Origin: a virus
Length of the DNA: 47,165 bases
IMG/VR virus record: IMGVR_UViG_3300032223_002327
Span: 1 to 47,165 of that record
Direction: 5' to 3' (one strand)
The notes beneath the pieces are model-generated. The model was not told the origin of the DNA and did no database searches. It saw nothing but the letters and a program-made list of their open reading frames with translations. Numbering within the stretch: the first letter of the stretch is position 1; the number at the start of each line of letters is the position of its first letter. A program made the translations under genes and the position numbers. This document shows positions 1 through 10,053 of the stretch, piece after piece.

Positions 1-1
1 A

Positions 2-3000
2 AATGTTGGAATTGCGGAAGCTAATATTTCAGAAGCAACTTTAGTATTTAATAGAGTACTTGATTTATTAAAAAACTCTGGAAGAATAGTAGAAGAAATA
101 GACGGAATAGAAATCAATATCCCAGATATTGACATTAGTGAATATGATGAAGACGGTTATGATGGTGATTTAGAAGATGAAGCTGCGCCAGATTTATCCG
201 AAAAACAAATTAAACAACAGCGTCAAGAAATTCAAGAATTATTGATAAAAGGATTAGATCCTCGTAGCCAAGAATCTTTGATTTCTTATCTATCTGCTTT
301 AATTACTAAAGAAGCATTAGAAAATAAAAATAAAACAGGAAAGTCTTCTGTAGATACTAAAACAATTTTTGATAAGCAAAAAGCATTCTTAACTAAAGTA
401 GCTGCCCTATTAGAGAAGAAAGGATTAGAAAACCGCGCAAAAAGAATTACTACAGTTTTATCTCAATGGGAAAAGGTTAAAAATCTTGTACGCGAAAATC
501 TTTCTTTATTAGATACAGGAACCATAACTAAAAACTACGATGCCGTAGATGGTAACGAGGCAGGGCTAGAAAGAACTAGTTACTCTGACGACTTTACTTT
601 TACGGTTAATTCTAAAAATACTGCGTCGGCAGATCTTAGAAAGTTCTTTGCATTTGTAGAAGCAGTAGATGAAAATAATACGCCGATTACTACTATCCTT
701 AGTTTACCAGAGATAGTTCCATTTGATACAGTGTATGATACTCTCCATGAGATATTAGCAAATAAACCTGCTGACTACGAGACTATGATGAAGATCTTAC
801 AAGATCGTCAAAAGACTTATCCATGGATTCAAAATGTCATTAAAAAATTAGATGAAGCTCCAGAAAAAATAAAAAATGAATTCGTTTCCGATATGGCTAA
901 GTTTAGTCTAAAAATGGAATTCGTAATGTGGAGCAAAGATTACAATGGAAACTATTCATTAGGATTGTGGTCAAGTAATGCAAGTGCTATTGAGCAAAGA
1001 CTACGTAACATGTGGTCTTCTAATCTTAAAGGAAACTTTACTCAAAGTAATCTAATCACTACAGGTGAAGATGATAATTATGTTTTTAATGAAACAGTTG
1101 CTAAAGGATTAATTGCTCAAGCAGAAGAATGGAAAAAGAATCCGCCGTCTAAAGATAAGGAAGGAATCCAACAACTGACCAAATGGTTAGGCAATTTTGG
1201 TATCGTACTTTCTGACAGAACTTACGATGATTTAATACAAGGTAAGTTTAAAAATCGATCAGTACTATCCTGGCAAGGATTATTTAACAGCAGCAACGGT
1301 TTAGTAAACATCCTTAGCAAAAAACTTGATGTCAATCTTGAGACTAAAAATATTGATGATGTAGAATTATTTACTGACACAGTGATTCAAAACTTAGCAA
1401 AGTTTGAAGCACGTAACGTTAGTAATGTATTCAGTAACTCTTTCCAATCAGGAGGTAAAAGCATTTACTCTTATACTAATGGAAACTATGCATTGTCAAG
1501 AATGCGCGACCTTACAGCACTTAACCCTGATGGAACTTTTGTTAACCAAGATCTAATTAATAAATTAAAACAAATTTCTTTTAGCTCAGATAGTCTTTGG
1601 TTATCAGAATTAACTGCTGATGATTCTACAGGAGCTTTGATGAGAGACTCGTTAGGCTTAGGATATGTATCATTAGAAGCACTTAAACAACAATTTACTC
1701 CAACACAAGATAATAGAAAGCTAAACAAACTTACTAATGGTGAGCATGAAGTAGTAAAACTAGGTATGTTTTTTAACAATACTTTAGCAGATACTAATAA
1801 CGGCAAACGTAGAATAGTTTCTTTCTTATATCCTACAATGTCAGATAAGTCTACAATGACTGTCATTAGAACATTGGCACAGAATATAAAACTTACTGAC
1901 GGCAAATTATCTAAAGAAAGTTTAGAGTTATTATACAAAGCAGTAGTTCTTCCAGAGTTAAACAGAATGATGGGTAAACAACCTTCTGACATCAAAGGTT
2001 ATGAGCCTAATTATTTTTATTTCATGCCTAGTTTAAATTCTAAAGAAGTAACTATAGGAGAAGAAACTAAAAGCATTAGAGATTTTGCATTAGACGGCAA
2101 AGCTTTTTCTAGCGATTTAAAAGATTTTATTCTAGATGAATTACAAGAAGTATTTACAAAATTAGTTGATGATAAATTAACTGCTTGGGACAAACTAGGA
2201 GTAGGAAAAACAAATAAAGAAACTAACGACATCCACACATTCCTTAATAAAGGCTATATGAGTAATATAGCTAGAGGAGTTACAAGTGCGGAAAAAGTTC
2301 GTTATGCTGCAAGTGATTTTGTTTTTAATTATTTAATCGCAAACTCAGAGGCTTTTAAAGTAATCGCTGGAGACCCTGCATTATTCTACAAAAAGAGTAG
2401 CAAAGAAAATGCTACTATAATGGATGATATTGAGGAAACTTATATCAACTTAGGTAAACGTCTTGCTAAAGATATCGCTCCAGGATTAGAACTTGCAGAT
2501 TCACAACATAATAAATACTACCAAGTTTTCTTCAATGATAAAAAAATGAAGAGTAACAATGTATCTGATCCAATACAAAAGGCGTATTTCGACAAAATTA
2601 TTAAAAACTTTAGTAAAAACTACTCAGGAATTGAAGGATCCGATGCACAGGAATATACCACTTGGAGAGAACATTTATATGTACTAAATCAATTAGGACG
2701 TATTACTGAGAAGCAGCACAATACTATTAAAACTAAACTAGAAAATAATGAAAATTTAAGTTCTAATGAATTAGGATTAGTATTCCAGCCATTAAAACCT
2801 GTTTACACAGGAAACATTACAGATACAGATAGAAATGTAGACCGAGTAGTTTATATTAAATCCTCTAGTTTCCCGTTGATTCCTCAATTAACTGCAGGTC
2901 TTGAGATAGATAAAGTAAGAGCTGCTTTAGAAAAATTTGAGAATAATAATAAGTCAGGAAGAAATGCTGATGGAACTCATGTAACAGTGCGTGCATCTTT

Positions 3001-3613
3001 TGGTACCGCAAATAAAGTTGGAGCTATCAAAAACGGAGTAGATGTTTTCAATGACGACGGATCAGTAAAAGACGATTTGACTATCACAGAATCTAACACA
3101 CTACTACTTCCAAGAAGTAATTTCAGAATTCAGCAGGATGTTCCTTATAAAATAGAGAAGAATGAAATTAACGTGGGTACCCAAGAGAGAAAACTCTTGT
3201 TTGTAAACATGTTAGATGTAGAAATCGAACCAGGAGTTTCTGGAAAAGAATTATTTCAGTCATATAATAATGCTTATGAAAACCTATTTGTTCATAAGTA
3301 CGAAAAATTAATGGAACGTTTTGGCTTAGTGGAAACTACCGTTGAAGGAAAGTTTGATTCTATGTATGAAACTTCAGAAGATTCTACTATCTTTGACAGA
3401 ATAATTGAACGTGATAATCAAATAGCTAACGCAACAAATCCTGTATCGAAAAAAGCTATTAAAGCAGGTTTCGAGGAAGCAGAAGGAGAGCTAGAAGCAG
3501 CACGTGCAGATTATATTAATAAGAATTTTGATAAGATTGTCGAAATGTTAAGCAACAATAATGTTGAAACACTTTTCGTACAAAAAGATAAATTTGAACA
3601 AAATTGCGACTAA
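2..3613 (+). CDS. Giant virion protein, probable beta-like subunit of the virion RNA polymerase (5' truncated)
   Basis: The frame is open from base 2 to the TAA at 3613 (1203 residues visible), so the start lies outside the window; the TTG at 242 is only an internal codon. The first 80 residues include a very acidic stretch. Near visible residues 955-1010 there is SSSFPLIPQLTAGLEIDK followed by RASFGTANKVGA, with a lysine at about 1005. This resembles the lysine-bearing double-psi barrel (beta-like) of crAss-like virion RNA polymerases, and the next large gene carries the matching DxDxD barrel. In known relatives such polymerases are packaged in the virion and ejected to transcribe early genes. 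The barrel call is an inference from motif and neighbours; the remaining 950 residues match nothing I recognise. The stop overlaps the next start (TAATG). Confidence 0.6.
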   Translation, partial: NVGIAEANISEATLVFNRVLDLLKNSGRIVEEIDGIEINIPDIDISEYDEDGYDGDLEDEAAPDLSEKQIKQQRQEIQELLIKGLDPRSQESLISYLSALITKEALENKNKTGKSSVDTKTIFDKQKAFLTKVAALLEKKGLENRAKRITTVLSQWEKVKNLVRENLSLLDTGTITKNYDAVDGNEAGLERTSYSDDFTFTVNSKNTASADLRKFFAFVEAVDENNTPITTILSLPEIVPFDTVYDTLHEILANKPADYETMMKILQDRQKTYPWIQNVIKKLDEAPEKIKNEFVSDMAKFSLKMEFVMWSKDYNGNYSLGLWSSNASAIEQRLRNMWSSNLKGNFTQSNLITTGEDDNYVFNETVAKGLIAQAEEWKKNPPSKDKEGIQQLTKWLGNFGIVLSDRTYDDLIQGKFKNRSVLSWQGLFNSSNGLVNILSKKLDVNLETKNIDDVELFTDTVIQNLAKFEARNVSNVFSNSFQSGGKSIYSYTNGNYALSRMRDLTALNPDGTFVNQDLINKLKQISFSSDSLWLSELTADDSTGALMRDSLGLGYVSLEALKQQFTPTQDNRKLNKLTNGEHEVVKLGMFFNNTLADTNNGKRRIVSFLYPTMSDKSTMTVIRTLAQNIKLTDGKLSKESLELLYKAVVLPELNRMMGKQPSDIKGYEPNYFYFMPSLNSKEVTIGEETKSIRDFALDGKAFSSDLKDFILDELQEVFTKLVDDKLTAWDKLGVGKTNKETNDIHTFLNKGYMSNIARGVTSAEKVRYAASDFVFNYLIANSEAFKVIAGDPALFYKKSSKENATIMDDIEETYINLGKRLAKDIAPGLELADSQHNKYYQVFFNDKKMKSNNVSDPIQKAYFDKIIKNFSKNYSGIEGSDAQEYTTWREHLYVLNQLGRITEKQHNTIKTKLENNENLSSNELGLVFQPLKPVYTGNITDTDRNVDRVVYIKSSSFPLIPQLTAGLEIDKVRAALEKFENNNKSGRNADGTHVTVRASFGTANKVGAIKNGVDVFNDDGSVKDDLTITESNTLLLPRSNFRIQQDVPYKIEKNEINVGTQERKLLFVNMLDVEIEPGVSGKELFQSYNNAYENLFVHKYEKLMERFGLVETTVEGKFDSMYETSEDSTIFDRIIERDNQIANATNPVSKKAIKAGFEEAEGELEAARADYINKNFDKIVEMLSNNNVETLFVQKDKFEQNCD

Positions 3614-4107
3614 TGGAAATGAAACCCTTATTATCAGACATTGAGATCAAAGCACTAAATACTTTTGGTCTATTTGAATTAACTGCTTCTCATACATATA
3701 TGCATTTAGCTAACAGAATGAAATCTTTAGGCTATTTCGGTATGGAAGCATTTTTTAAAAATGAATCAGACGACGAAAGAGTACACTATCGTAAACTAGA
3801 ACAATTTATGAACGACATGAGTTGTGAGTTAGAAGTGCCATCTTTAGATCCTGTTAAATCAGATATTACTAATGTAGAAGGTGCTTTAGTTATGGCATAC
3901 GATATGGAGCTAACATTATTAAACTTATACGAAAAAGTATATAGCTCTGAAGTATCTGCAAAAGTTAAAGTAATCTTACAAGACTTTATTACTATTCAAA
4001 CTGGCGCCGTAGGAGAATACGGAGATTTGCGCAATCGATTAAAACTTACTGACAACATGTTGGTATTTGATGCAGATATGCTAGAAAGAAGTGAGAATGA
4101 AGGGTAA
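3613..4107 (+). CDS. Ferritin-like diiron protein
   Basis: This 164-residue protein has the length and helix pattern of a non-heme ferritin subunit. Visible metal-site candidates are E22 (FELTASHTY), E55 and H58 (DDERVHYRKL), E99 (YDMELTLL) and Q129, which line up in order with E17, E50, H53, E94 and Q127 of E. coli FtnA. The last FtnA site ligand, E130, is not at the same spacing here (nearest E135), so the B site may be altered. The ATG at 3613 overlaps the upstream stop; a longer in-frame TTG start at 3604 is less likely. It lies between two putative polymerase genes and is probably co-transcribed with them. It could store or oxidise iron, protect DNA, or be a structural four-helix bundle in the virion. 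The ferritin fold is fairly sure; the role is not. Confidence 0.72.
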   Translation: MEMKPLLSDIEIKALNTFGLFELTASHTYMHLANRMKSLGYFGMEAFFKNESDDERVHYRKLEQFMNDMSCELEVPSLDPVKSDITNVEGALVMAYDMELTLLNLYEKVYSSEVSAKVKVILQDFITIQTGAVGEYGDLRNRLKLTDNMLVFDADMLERSENEG

Positions 4108-4117
4108 ATCTTAGACA

Positions 4118-7100
4118 ATGAGTTGTAAGTATTTAGTTAATGGTAAATGGATCTCCGAGGGAGAACTTAAACAAGTATTGAATAATGGATTACTAGATAA
4201 TCTAATTGCTAACAATACTATTGCTTTAGAAGGATTTCCAAAGGATCCTAATAAAATAATTTCTGTAAAAGAAAACAGATTTATTAATACTACTAAATCA
4301 ATACCTGCTAAAATACTAGCAGATATTTTAACAAAAGAAGTTGCAACTCGACCAGGATATCCACAAAATATAGCTGCTGCATTAGAATTAAATAAAGCAG
4401 GAACAGATTTTAAAATTCCATTATGGTCTTCTCCTTATGCAGATAAATTTGAAGCATTGCTTACATCATTAATTTCTAATAATGTTGTTAAGCAAAAGTT
4501 CCCTGGGCATTCTTATGTCTTAGGATCAGAAGAAGGATTTAGATTAAAACAAGGTAAAAATACTAAAGAGCTTAAAAAATCAGGAATAATTTTTACAGAA
4601 AAGTTTGACCCAGAAAAAGGATTGCAGCCAATGCGCCATGATCCTGAAACAGGTAAAATACTTCCTGCACAAATTATGATTCCTTTTAGATTTAAGGATG
4701 AAAAAGGAAATGTATTAAATATTAAAGACTTTACCAAAGAAGTTGATGGTAGATTAGTAATTGATTATACTAAACTTCCAGAAAAAGCACTGCAACTATT
4801 TGGTTTCCGTATTCCTACCCAAGAGCAAAACTCTATGGCCGCTGTAGAAATAGTAGGTTTCACAGATAGTTTATCAGGGGATTTAATTTTAGCCCCGCGT
4901 GATTTTACTAAACAGATGGGGTCCGACTTTGACGTTGATAAATTGTACACGTACATGTACAATACGTATTATAAAGACGGTAGAATACATACAGACTTTT
5001 TATCTGACAAAAACAAGATAGACACTAAAATTAAAGAAGTTAAAGAAGAGATTGAATTAATCCGCGCAGAATTAAAACTATCTAAAGAAGAAGATGAGGT
5101 TTTAAATAAATTCTTAAAAAAAGAAGCTGCAGAAGACGTAGAAGAAATATCAGAAGAGCAATTGTCGAATTTGCTTACTAATATGTCTAAGAGAGCTAAA
5201 GAAGATATTGTTAAAGATTTAAACAATGCACTAGACGAACTCTCAGTTTTAAAACGTTCTTATGTAGCAGCTAATCAAAATGAGATTATAAACATTCACC
5301 AAAGAGTAATGACTTCAAATAATCCTGAAGTTATTCGTGCAATTATGTCATTAGACAGTGCAGGAGAATTTAAATCTTGGGCAGAAAAAATTAATAATAT
5401 AAGAACAGAAAAAGGAAAGGTTCCGCCTATTGTTAGTTTGCTATCAGACGAATACCAAAAAATAAAATACATCAACGCTACCGCAGGTAAAGACGGTGTA
5501 GGTACTTTTTCATTAGACTCTACTTTTAATGCAACAGCACAAGGAAAAGACTTAGTATTTATCAATCTTTCTGATGAAGCTATGGATGAGTTATTTCAAT
5601 TTGGAATAACACCTTCTGCTTCAGAAGTTATGGAAGCTAATAATCCAGTTACTACTTTTGGAGATATTACTTCTAAAGGAGATATGTCTAATAAATATAC
5701 ATTGCGATCTCAACAAATTATAGAGAATGCTAAAAAAGAAGGCAGAAAACTTTCAGACGAAGAAAAACAGTCCCTTAAAACTAAATCTGTAATCATTCGA
5801 TCCTTGCAGTCAGGTGCCGTAGATAATGAAAAAGAGCAGATTCTTGATAAATTAAATATCAATAACGGTACATTTGATGCTATTAGAGCATTGGCAATAC
5901 TAGGTTTTGAAGAAGATGATATTGTCTCTTTAATTACCCAAGATATTATTTGGGAATATTTAGAAGAAATTGCAAACACACAATCTTCTTTGACCCAATT
6001 TGTTCCTAATATAGAAGATAAAATCCTAGAAAAACTTACAGCAAAGTATGATCCAAAAGGAACGCTAGCAGATATGGAAGAGTCTAGAGTAAAAGAAATT
6101 GAAAATTACTCAGCAGAGACTTTAATAGATCTACTAAAAACTTCTAATTTAACTGAAGGACAAAGTAACTTTAAAAATGTAGAACAGTTAATACTTCTTA
6201 GTAAGTTTAGATCTTTATCTGAAATAGGAAAAGATATTAAAAAACTACAAGGAGCTATCAACACAGAGTCTAAAGGTGTTCCAAAATCTATTATTGAATC
6301 ATTTACTAAACTAAAACAGATTAATAATATTGGAACAGGCAGTGTGTTTAACGCAGAGAGATTACTCGGTGAATACGAAGTTACTCCACAAGGCAGCACT
6401 CTCATCAAGCCTACTACTATTAATGGGTTTGCTTCGTTCTACGGAACAAAAACAGCAACTGATTTATTTAATAAGTACTTTCCATACAAAGAAAAAGGAT
6501 TTGAAACATTAGTAGATGAGATAGTATTCTTAACTCATGGGGAAACTCCTATATCTACAACTAAGCAAACAGAAATACGTCAAGAAATTTTTGACAATAT
6601 CCGTTCTTATTTTTATTCTTCTCGTGATTTAGGTATGTTTACCGAGGATCCATTCTCTGAGCGCAAAAGATTATTTATTGACAGTAAGGCTACAGAAACT
6701 ACTCCAGAAAATAAATCATTGGCTAAAATACTATCATTGATACAAAACAATAAATGGTACCGTGAAAACGGATTCTTAAATAAACTACAACCTAATTTAA
6801 ATTCCAACGGAGATATTTCAAGAGTTACTTTTGAAGCAGCTACTGCGGAAAACTTTGATGAAAAAAATATATACATAGGGTTTATCTCTTTGCTTGATAA
6901 AAATTTCCCTATTGGAAACTTTAATGGTAAAGAATATACTAGTAGAATGCTAGCACAAGATTTAATTATGGCTGCATTTTTAGATGGTGGACAACAAGGA
7001 GCTAAACAATATTTAAAATACATACCAACTGCATACTTAAAAACTACAGGATTTGGTAATTATTTAAATAGAATCACTTTTGATTTTGAAAATACTTTTG

Positions 7101-10048
7101 GTGGTAACGAAATGGACGGTAAATATAATCCACTACAGCCTTCTAAGTTTGCTCGCCAGTATTTACAAAACAATCCTACAAGCGCAAAACGAATTACATT
7201 AGCAGATACTCAGGAAAAAAGTGATAAACTTCCTGATACATTTAAACTAACTAAAGAAGCAGTAAAAGATAATATTGTTAGTGTAATAATCGGCGGAGAT
7301 ACTTTCCAAACACAAACTAAATTTTTAAGTATTTTCGATAGCAAAACTCCTGGTAAATTTGCTTTGTATGAATATAATAGTTCTACACAATCTTATAATA
7401 GAATACCTACTTTAGCAGGAGACTATGGATTTAAACAATATAATATCTATCAAGATACTCCTGTTTCTATTATAACAAAACAGGATCCTAAAACTAAAGC
7501 AACTCAACAAATACTTCCTCCAGCAAATACGGCACCGCCGTTAAATACTTCTGGACCAGTAGTAAATAATTTAAAAGTTACTGTTCCTGTTAGAACAGAT
7601 TTAAGAGGTGCGGAAAAAATCAACGATCTTTTAAATAAATTAGAAGAAAATAAATTAGTTAGTGTTTACAACAAAAATCTAATTACTTTATTAAGAAGTA
7701 TGCCAGATTTAGATAAAATAAATGTTGTTTACAATGATGATTATACAGCGGCGGGAAGCTATAATAGTGAAAGCAATACTGTAACACTCAATTTTAAACT
7801 TATGAATAATTTAGAGTTTACAGAAAACAAAAAAGCTTCTACAATTATTCATGAATTAATTCATGCCTACAGTTCTAGTGTAATTAAGGCTTATCAAAAA
7901 AATGATCTTAGCAAATTAACAAAAGCACAGATTAAAACTGTAGAAAAATTAAAAGCACTTCAAAAAGAATACATCGATTCTTTAGTAGCTTCTGGAAATA
8001 AAGCAGATTTAATTACTTTCCATAATACTTATTGGACTAAAAAATTAGAAAATAAAAAAATAAGCAAAGAAGATTATGATAAAATTATTGCTCGTGGTCC
8101 AGCAGGATTAGGTACTGATGAAACAACTCCATTAGAATTTAACACAGAAGCTCTTAGTAAATACTATGGAGCAATTAAATTAGAAGAGTTTGTAACAATG
8201 GCTCTTACAGATGAAGGATTCCAAAGATTACTTAATGAAGTAGAATCTGGTGACCCTCTGCCTTTCTGGCAACAGTTAGTAGATTTATTAATAGAGTTAA
8301 TAGAAGGGGCGTTAGATATCAAAATAAACAAAACTTCTATACTTCCTAATGCTATTGAAGAATCGTTGAATCTTTTGAAAACTAATATTAATAATATTGT
8401 CCCAGCTATTTCTACACAACCAACTATTCAACCTACTGAAGTTAAAGAAGAAGTACAAGAACCTAAATATGAATTATTTCCAGGAGTTTATGCTAATCAA
8501 GGGCAAAGAACAGCTATTGATTTACTTACAGATTTCTTAGATTCGGACAAAACAGCTTTCTTATTACAAGGAAAAGGTGGTACAGGAAAAACTACAATTA
8601 TCAAAAAAGTAGTAGCGGAAGCACAAGCAAATGGTATGTCAGTACTTGGTATAGCCCCTACTCATAAAGCTAAAAAAATACTAGGCAATTCTATTAAAAC
8701 TATCAAGACTACTACTTTAGCTGCAGCATTAGCAATTAAATTAGATGAGTCTACTGGTAAATTTACTCCAGATGAATTTGCAAGGAGTCGTGGTAGGGTT
8801 CCTATTAAAGGGGCACAATTAATAGTTTTAGATGAATCATCTATGATCTCTGATAAATTATTAGAAGAAATTAAACAGATGTTGCCTAAAGGTTCTAAGA
8901 TTATTTTCATGGGAGACCGTGCTCAGTTACCTCCTGTTGGACAAGAATCTGACAGTAAAGTATTTGATGTACAAAATGGTTATGAGTTAACAGAAAAAAT
9001 GCGCCAAGCAGCAACTTCCCCTATTATTAATATTGGAAGTAAAGTAGCAGCTAACGTAGAGACTACAGAAAACAGGGTAGCAAATCCTATAGAAAATTCT
9101 GATAGAATTAATCAAGTAGATCCTATTAGTGGTTCTTCTGTAACTTGGGAGTCAAATGAAACAAAAGCTCTAGATGATTTTGCTCAAGATATTAGAGATG
9201 CTAATGGAGATTTAAATTTTGCAAAAATTGTTACATTTAATAATCAAAACCACAATAATCCACAATCTGTTAAAAATCTAAATAAAAAAATCAGAGAAAG
9301 ATTATTTGGGGACGAAGCAAAAGAAAAACAATTTATTCCTGGGGAAATTTTAACTGCTTATGATTCTTTTGGTGGAGAACAGCCTGAATTCTATAATAGT
9401 GAAGATTTCACAGTAGCAAATGCAGAAGAAAGAAAAGATAGCAAGTTTACTGCTACTGCAAATTCTGCTGCTAAAGGAGTAAGATCAGTAGATATAACTC
9501 TTGATATAGTTTACTTAGATTTAATAAATGAAGAAGGTAAAACTCTTCGTAACATTCCTGTTGTTGCAGAAAGCAGTAAAGCACTTTACGAAAATACTCT
9601 TCAGAAATTATTTAAAACAGATCCGCAATTAGCTTATAGTTTACAAAACAAATTTGCTAATTTAGAATATGGTTATGCGATTACTTCTCACAAAGCACAA
9701 GGTTCTACTTATACTAATGTGTATGTAATGGAAGATAATATAATGGGCCCTTCAAACGGAGGATCTATTAAAGCTAAAAACCAATCTTTGTATGTAGCAG
9801 TTTCTAGACCTACTACTAAATTAGTAATGGTTTCAAATAAAAACAGTGGACAACAAGCTCCTGCAAAATCTTTCAATCCTATGAGTTTTTCTCCAGAGGA
9901 AATGGAAAATTTAAGACAAGCTAACCGTCCTTCATTTGAAGACGAGCAAGCATACAATAATATGATGGGCTACTCAGATGAATTAATAGACCCAACTATT
10001 TTAAATCCTTCTGAAATGGAAGAATTTTTGTTACTTTGTAAGAAATAA
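4118..10048 (+). CDS. Virion RNA polymerase (beta'-like barrel) fused to zincin-like and SF1 helicase domains
   Basis: The product has 1976 residues. Residues ~248-278 contain RIPTQEQNSM, then GSDFDVDKLY with D270, D272 and D274. This is the DxDxD metal-binding loop and the preceding R-P-T/S-L/Q element of two-barrel RNA polymerases, as in the virion polymerase of Cellulophaga phage phi14:2. Residues 1245-1249 read HELIH, a zincin metallopeptidase motif. From ~1460 an SF1B (Dda/RecD2-like) helicase follows: Walker A GKGGTGKTT at ~1485, LIVLDESSMIS at ~1570, FMGDRAQLPPVG at ~1600, ITSHKAQGST at ~1855 and YVAVSRPTTK at ~1890. Such polyproteins are packaged in crAss-like virions and may be cleaved. 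The polymerase call is strong on motif; cleavage and protease activity are inference. Start is an ATG 11 bases after the ferritin-like stop. Confidence 0.8.
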   Translation: MSCKYLVNGKWISEGELKQVLNNGLLDNLIANNTIALEGFPKDPNKIISVKENRFINTTKSIPAKILADILTKEVATRPGYPQNIAAALELNKAGTDFKIPLWSSPYADKFEALLTSLISNNVVKQKFPGHSYVLGSEEGFRLKQGKNTKELKKSGIIFTEKFDPEKGLQPMRHDPETGKILPAQIMIPFRFKDEKGNVLNIKDFTKEVDGRLVIDYTKLPEKALQLFGFRIPTQEQNSMAAVEIVGFTDSLSGDLILAPRDFTKQMGSDFDVDKLYTYMYNTYYKDGRIHTDFLSDKNKIDTKIKEVKEEIELIRAELKLSKEEDEVLNKFLKKEAAEDVEEISEEQLSNLLTNMSKRAKEDIVKDLNNALDELSVLKRSYVAANQNEIINIHQRVMTSNNPEVIRAIMSLDSAGEFKSWAEKINNIRTEKGKVPPIVSLLSDEYQKIKYINATAGKDGVGTFSLDSTFNATAQGKDLVFINLSDEAMDELFQFGITPSASEVMEANNPVTTFGDITSKGDMSNKYTLRSQQIIENAKKEGRKLSDEEKQSLKTKSVIIRSLQSGAVDNEKEQILDKLNINNGTFDAIRALAILGFEEDDIVSLITQDIIWEYLEEIANTQSSLTQFVPNIEDKILEKLTAKYDPKGTLADMEESRVKEIENYSAETLIDLLKTSNLTEGQSNFKNVEQLILLSKFRSLSEIGKDIKKLQGAINTESKGVPKSIIESFTKLKQINNIGTGSVFNAERLLGEYEVTPQGSTLIKPTTINGFASFYGTKTATDLFNKYFPYKEKGFETLVDEIVFLTHGETPISTTKQTEIRQEIFDNIRSYFYSSRDLGMFTEDPFSERKRLFIDSKATETTPENKSLAKILSLIQNNKWYRENGFLNKLQPNLNSNGDISRVTFEAATAENFDEKNIYIGFISLLDKNFPIGNFNGKEYTSRMLAQDLIMAAFLDGGQQGAKQYLKYIPTAYLKTTGFGNYLNRITFDFENTFGGNEMDGKYNPLQPSKFARQYLQNNPTSAKRITLADTQEKSDKLPDTFKLTKEAVKDNIVSVIIGGDTFQTQTKFLSIFDSKTPGKFALYEYNSSTQSYNRIPTLAGDYGFKQYNIYQDTPVSIITKQDPKTKATQQILPPANTAPPLNTSGPVVNNLKVTVPVRTDLRGAEKINDLLNKLEENKLVSVYNKNLITLLRSMPDLDKINVVYNDDYTAAGSYNSESNTVTLNFKLMNNLEFTENKKASTIIHELIHAYSSSVIKAYQKNDLSKLTKAQIKTVEKLKALQKEYIDSLVASGNKADLITFHNTYWTKKLENKKISKEDYDKIIARGPAGLGTDETTPLEFNTEALSKYYGAIKLEEFVTMALTDEGFQRLLNEVESGDPLPFWQQLVDLLIELIEGALDIKINKTSILPNAIEESLNLLKTNINNIVPAISTQPTIQPTEVKEEVQEPKYELFPGVYANQGQRTAIDLLTDFLDSDKTAFLLQGKGGTGKTTIIKKVVAEAQANGMSVLGIAPTHKAKKILGNSIKTIKTTTLAAALAIKLDESTGKFTPDEFARSRGRVPIKGAQLIVLDESSMISDKLLEEIKQMLPKGSKIIFMGDRAQLPPVGQESDSKVFDVQNGYELTEKMRQAATSPIINIGSKVAANVETTENRVANPIENSDRINQVDPISGSSVTWESNETKALDDFAQDIRDANGDLNFAKIVTFNNQNHNNPQSVKNLNKKIRERLFGDEAKEKQFIPGEILTAYDSFGGEQPEFYNSEDFTVANAEERKDSKFTATANSAAKGVRSVDITLDIVYLDLINEEGKTLRNIPVVAESSKALYENTLQKLFKTDPQLAYSLQNKFANLEYGYAITSHKAQGSTYTNVYVMEDNIMGPSNGGSIKAKNQSLYVAVSRPTTKLVMVSNKNSGQQAPAKSFNPMSFSPEEMENLRQANRPSFEDEQAYNNMMGYSDELIDPTILNPSEMEEFLLLCKK

Positions 10049-10053
10049 TTAAT

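Noticed and set aside
242-244. TTG as the start of the first large gene
   Set aside because: The frame stays open to base 2 with sequence of the same character, so the gene simply begins before the window.
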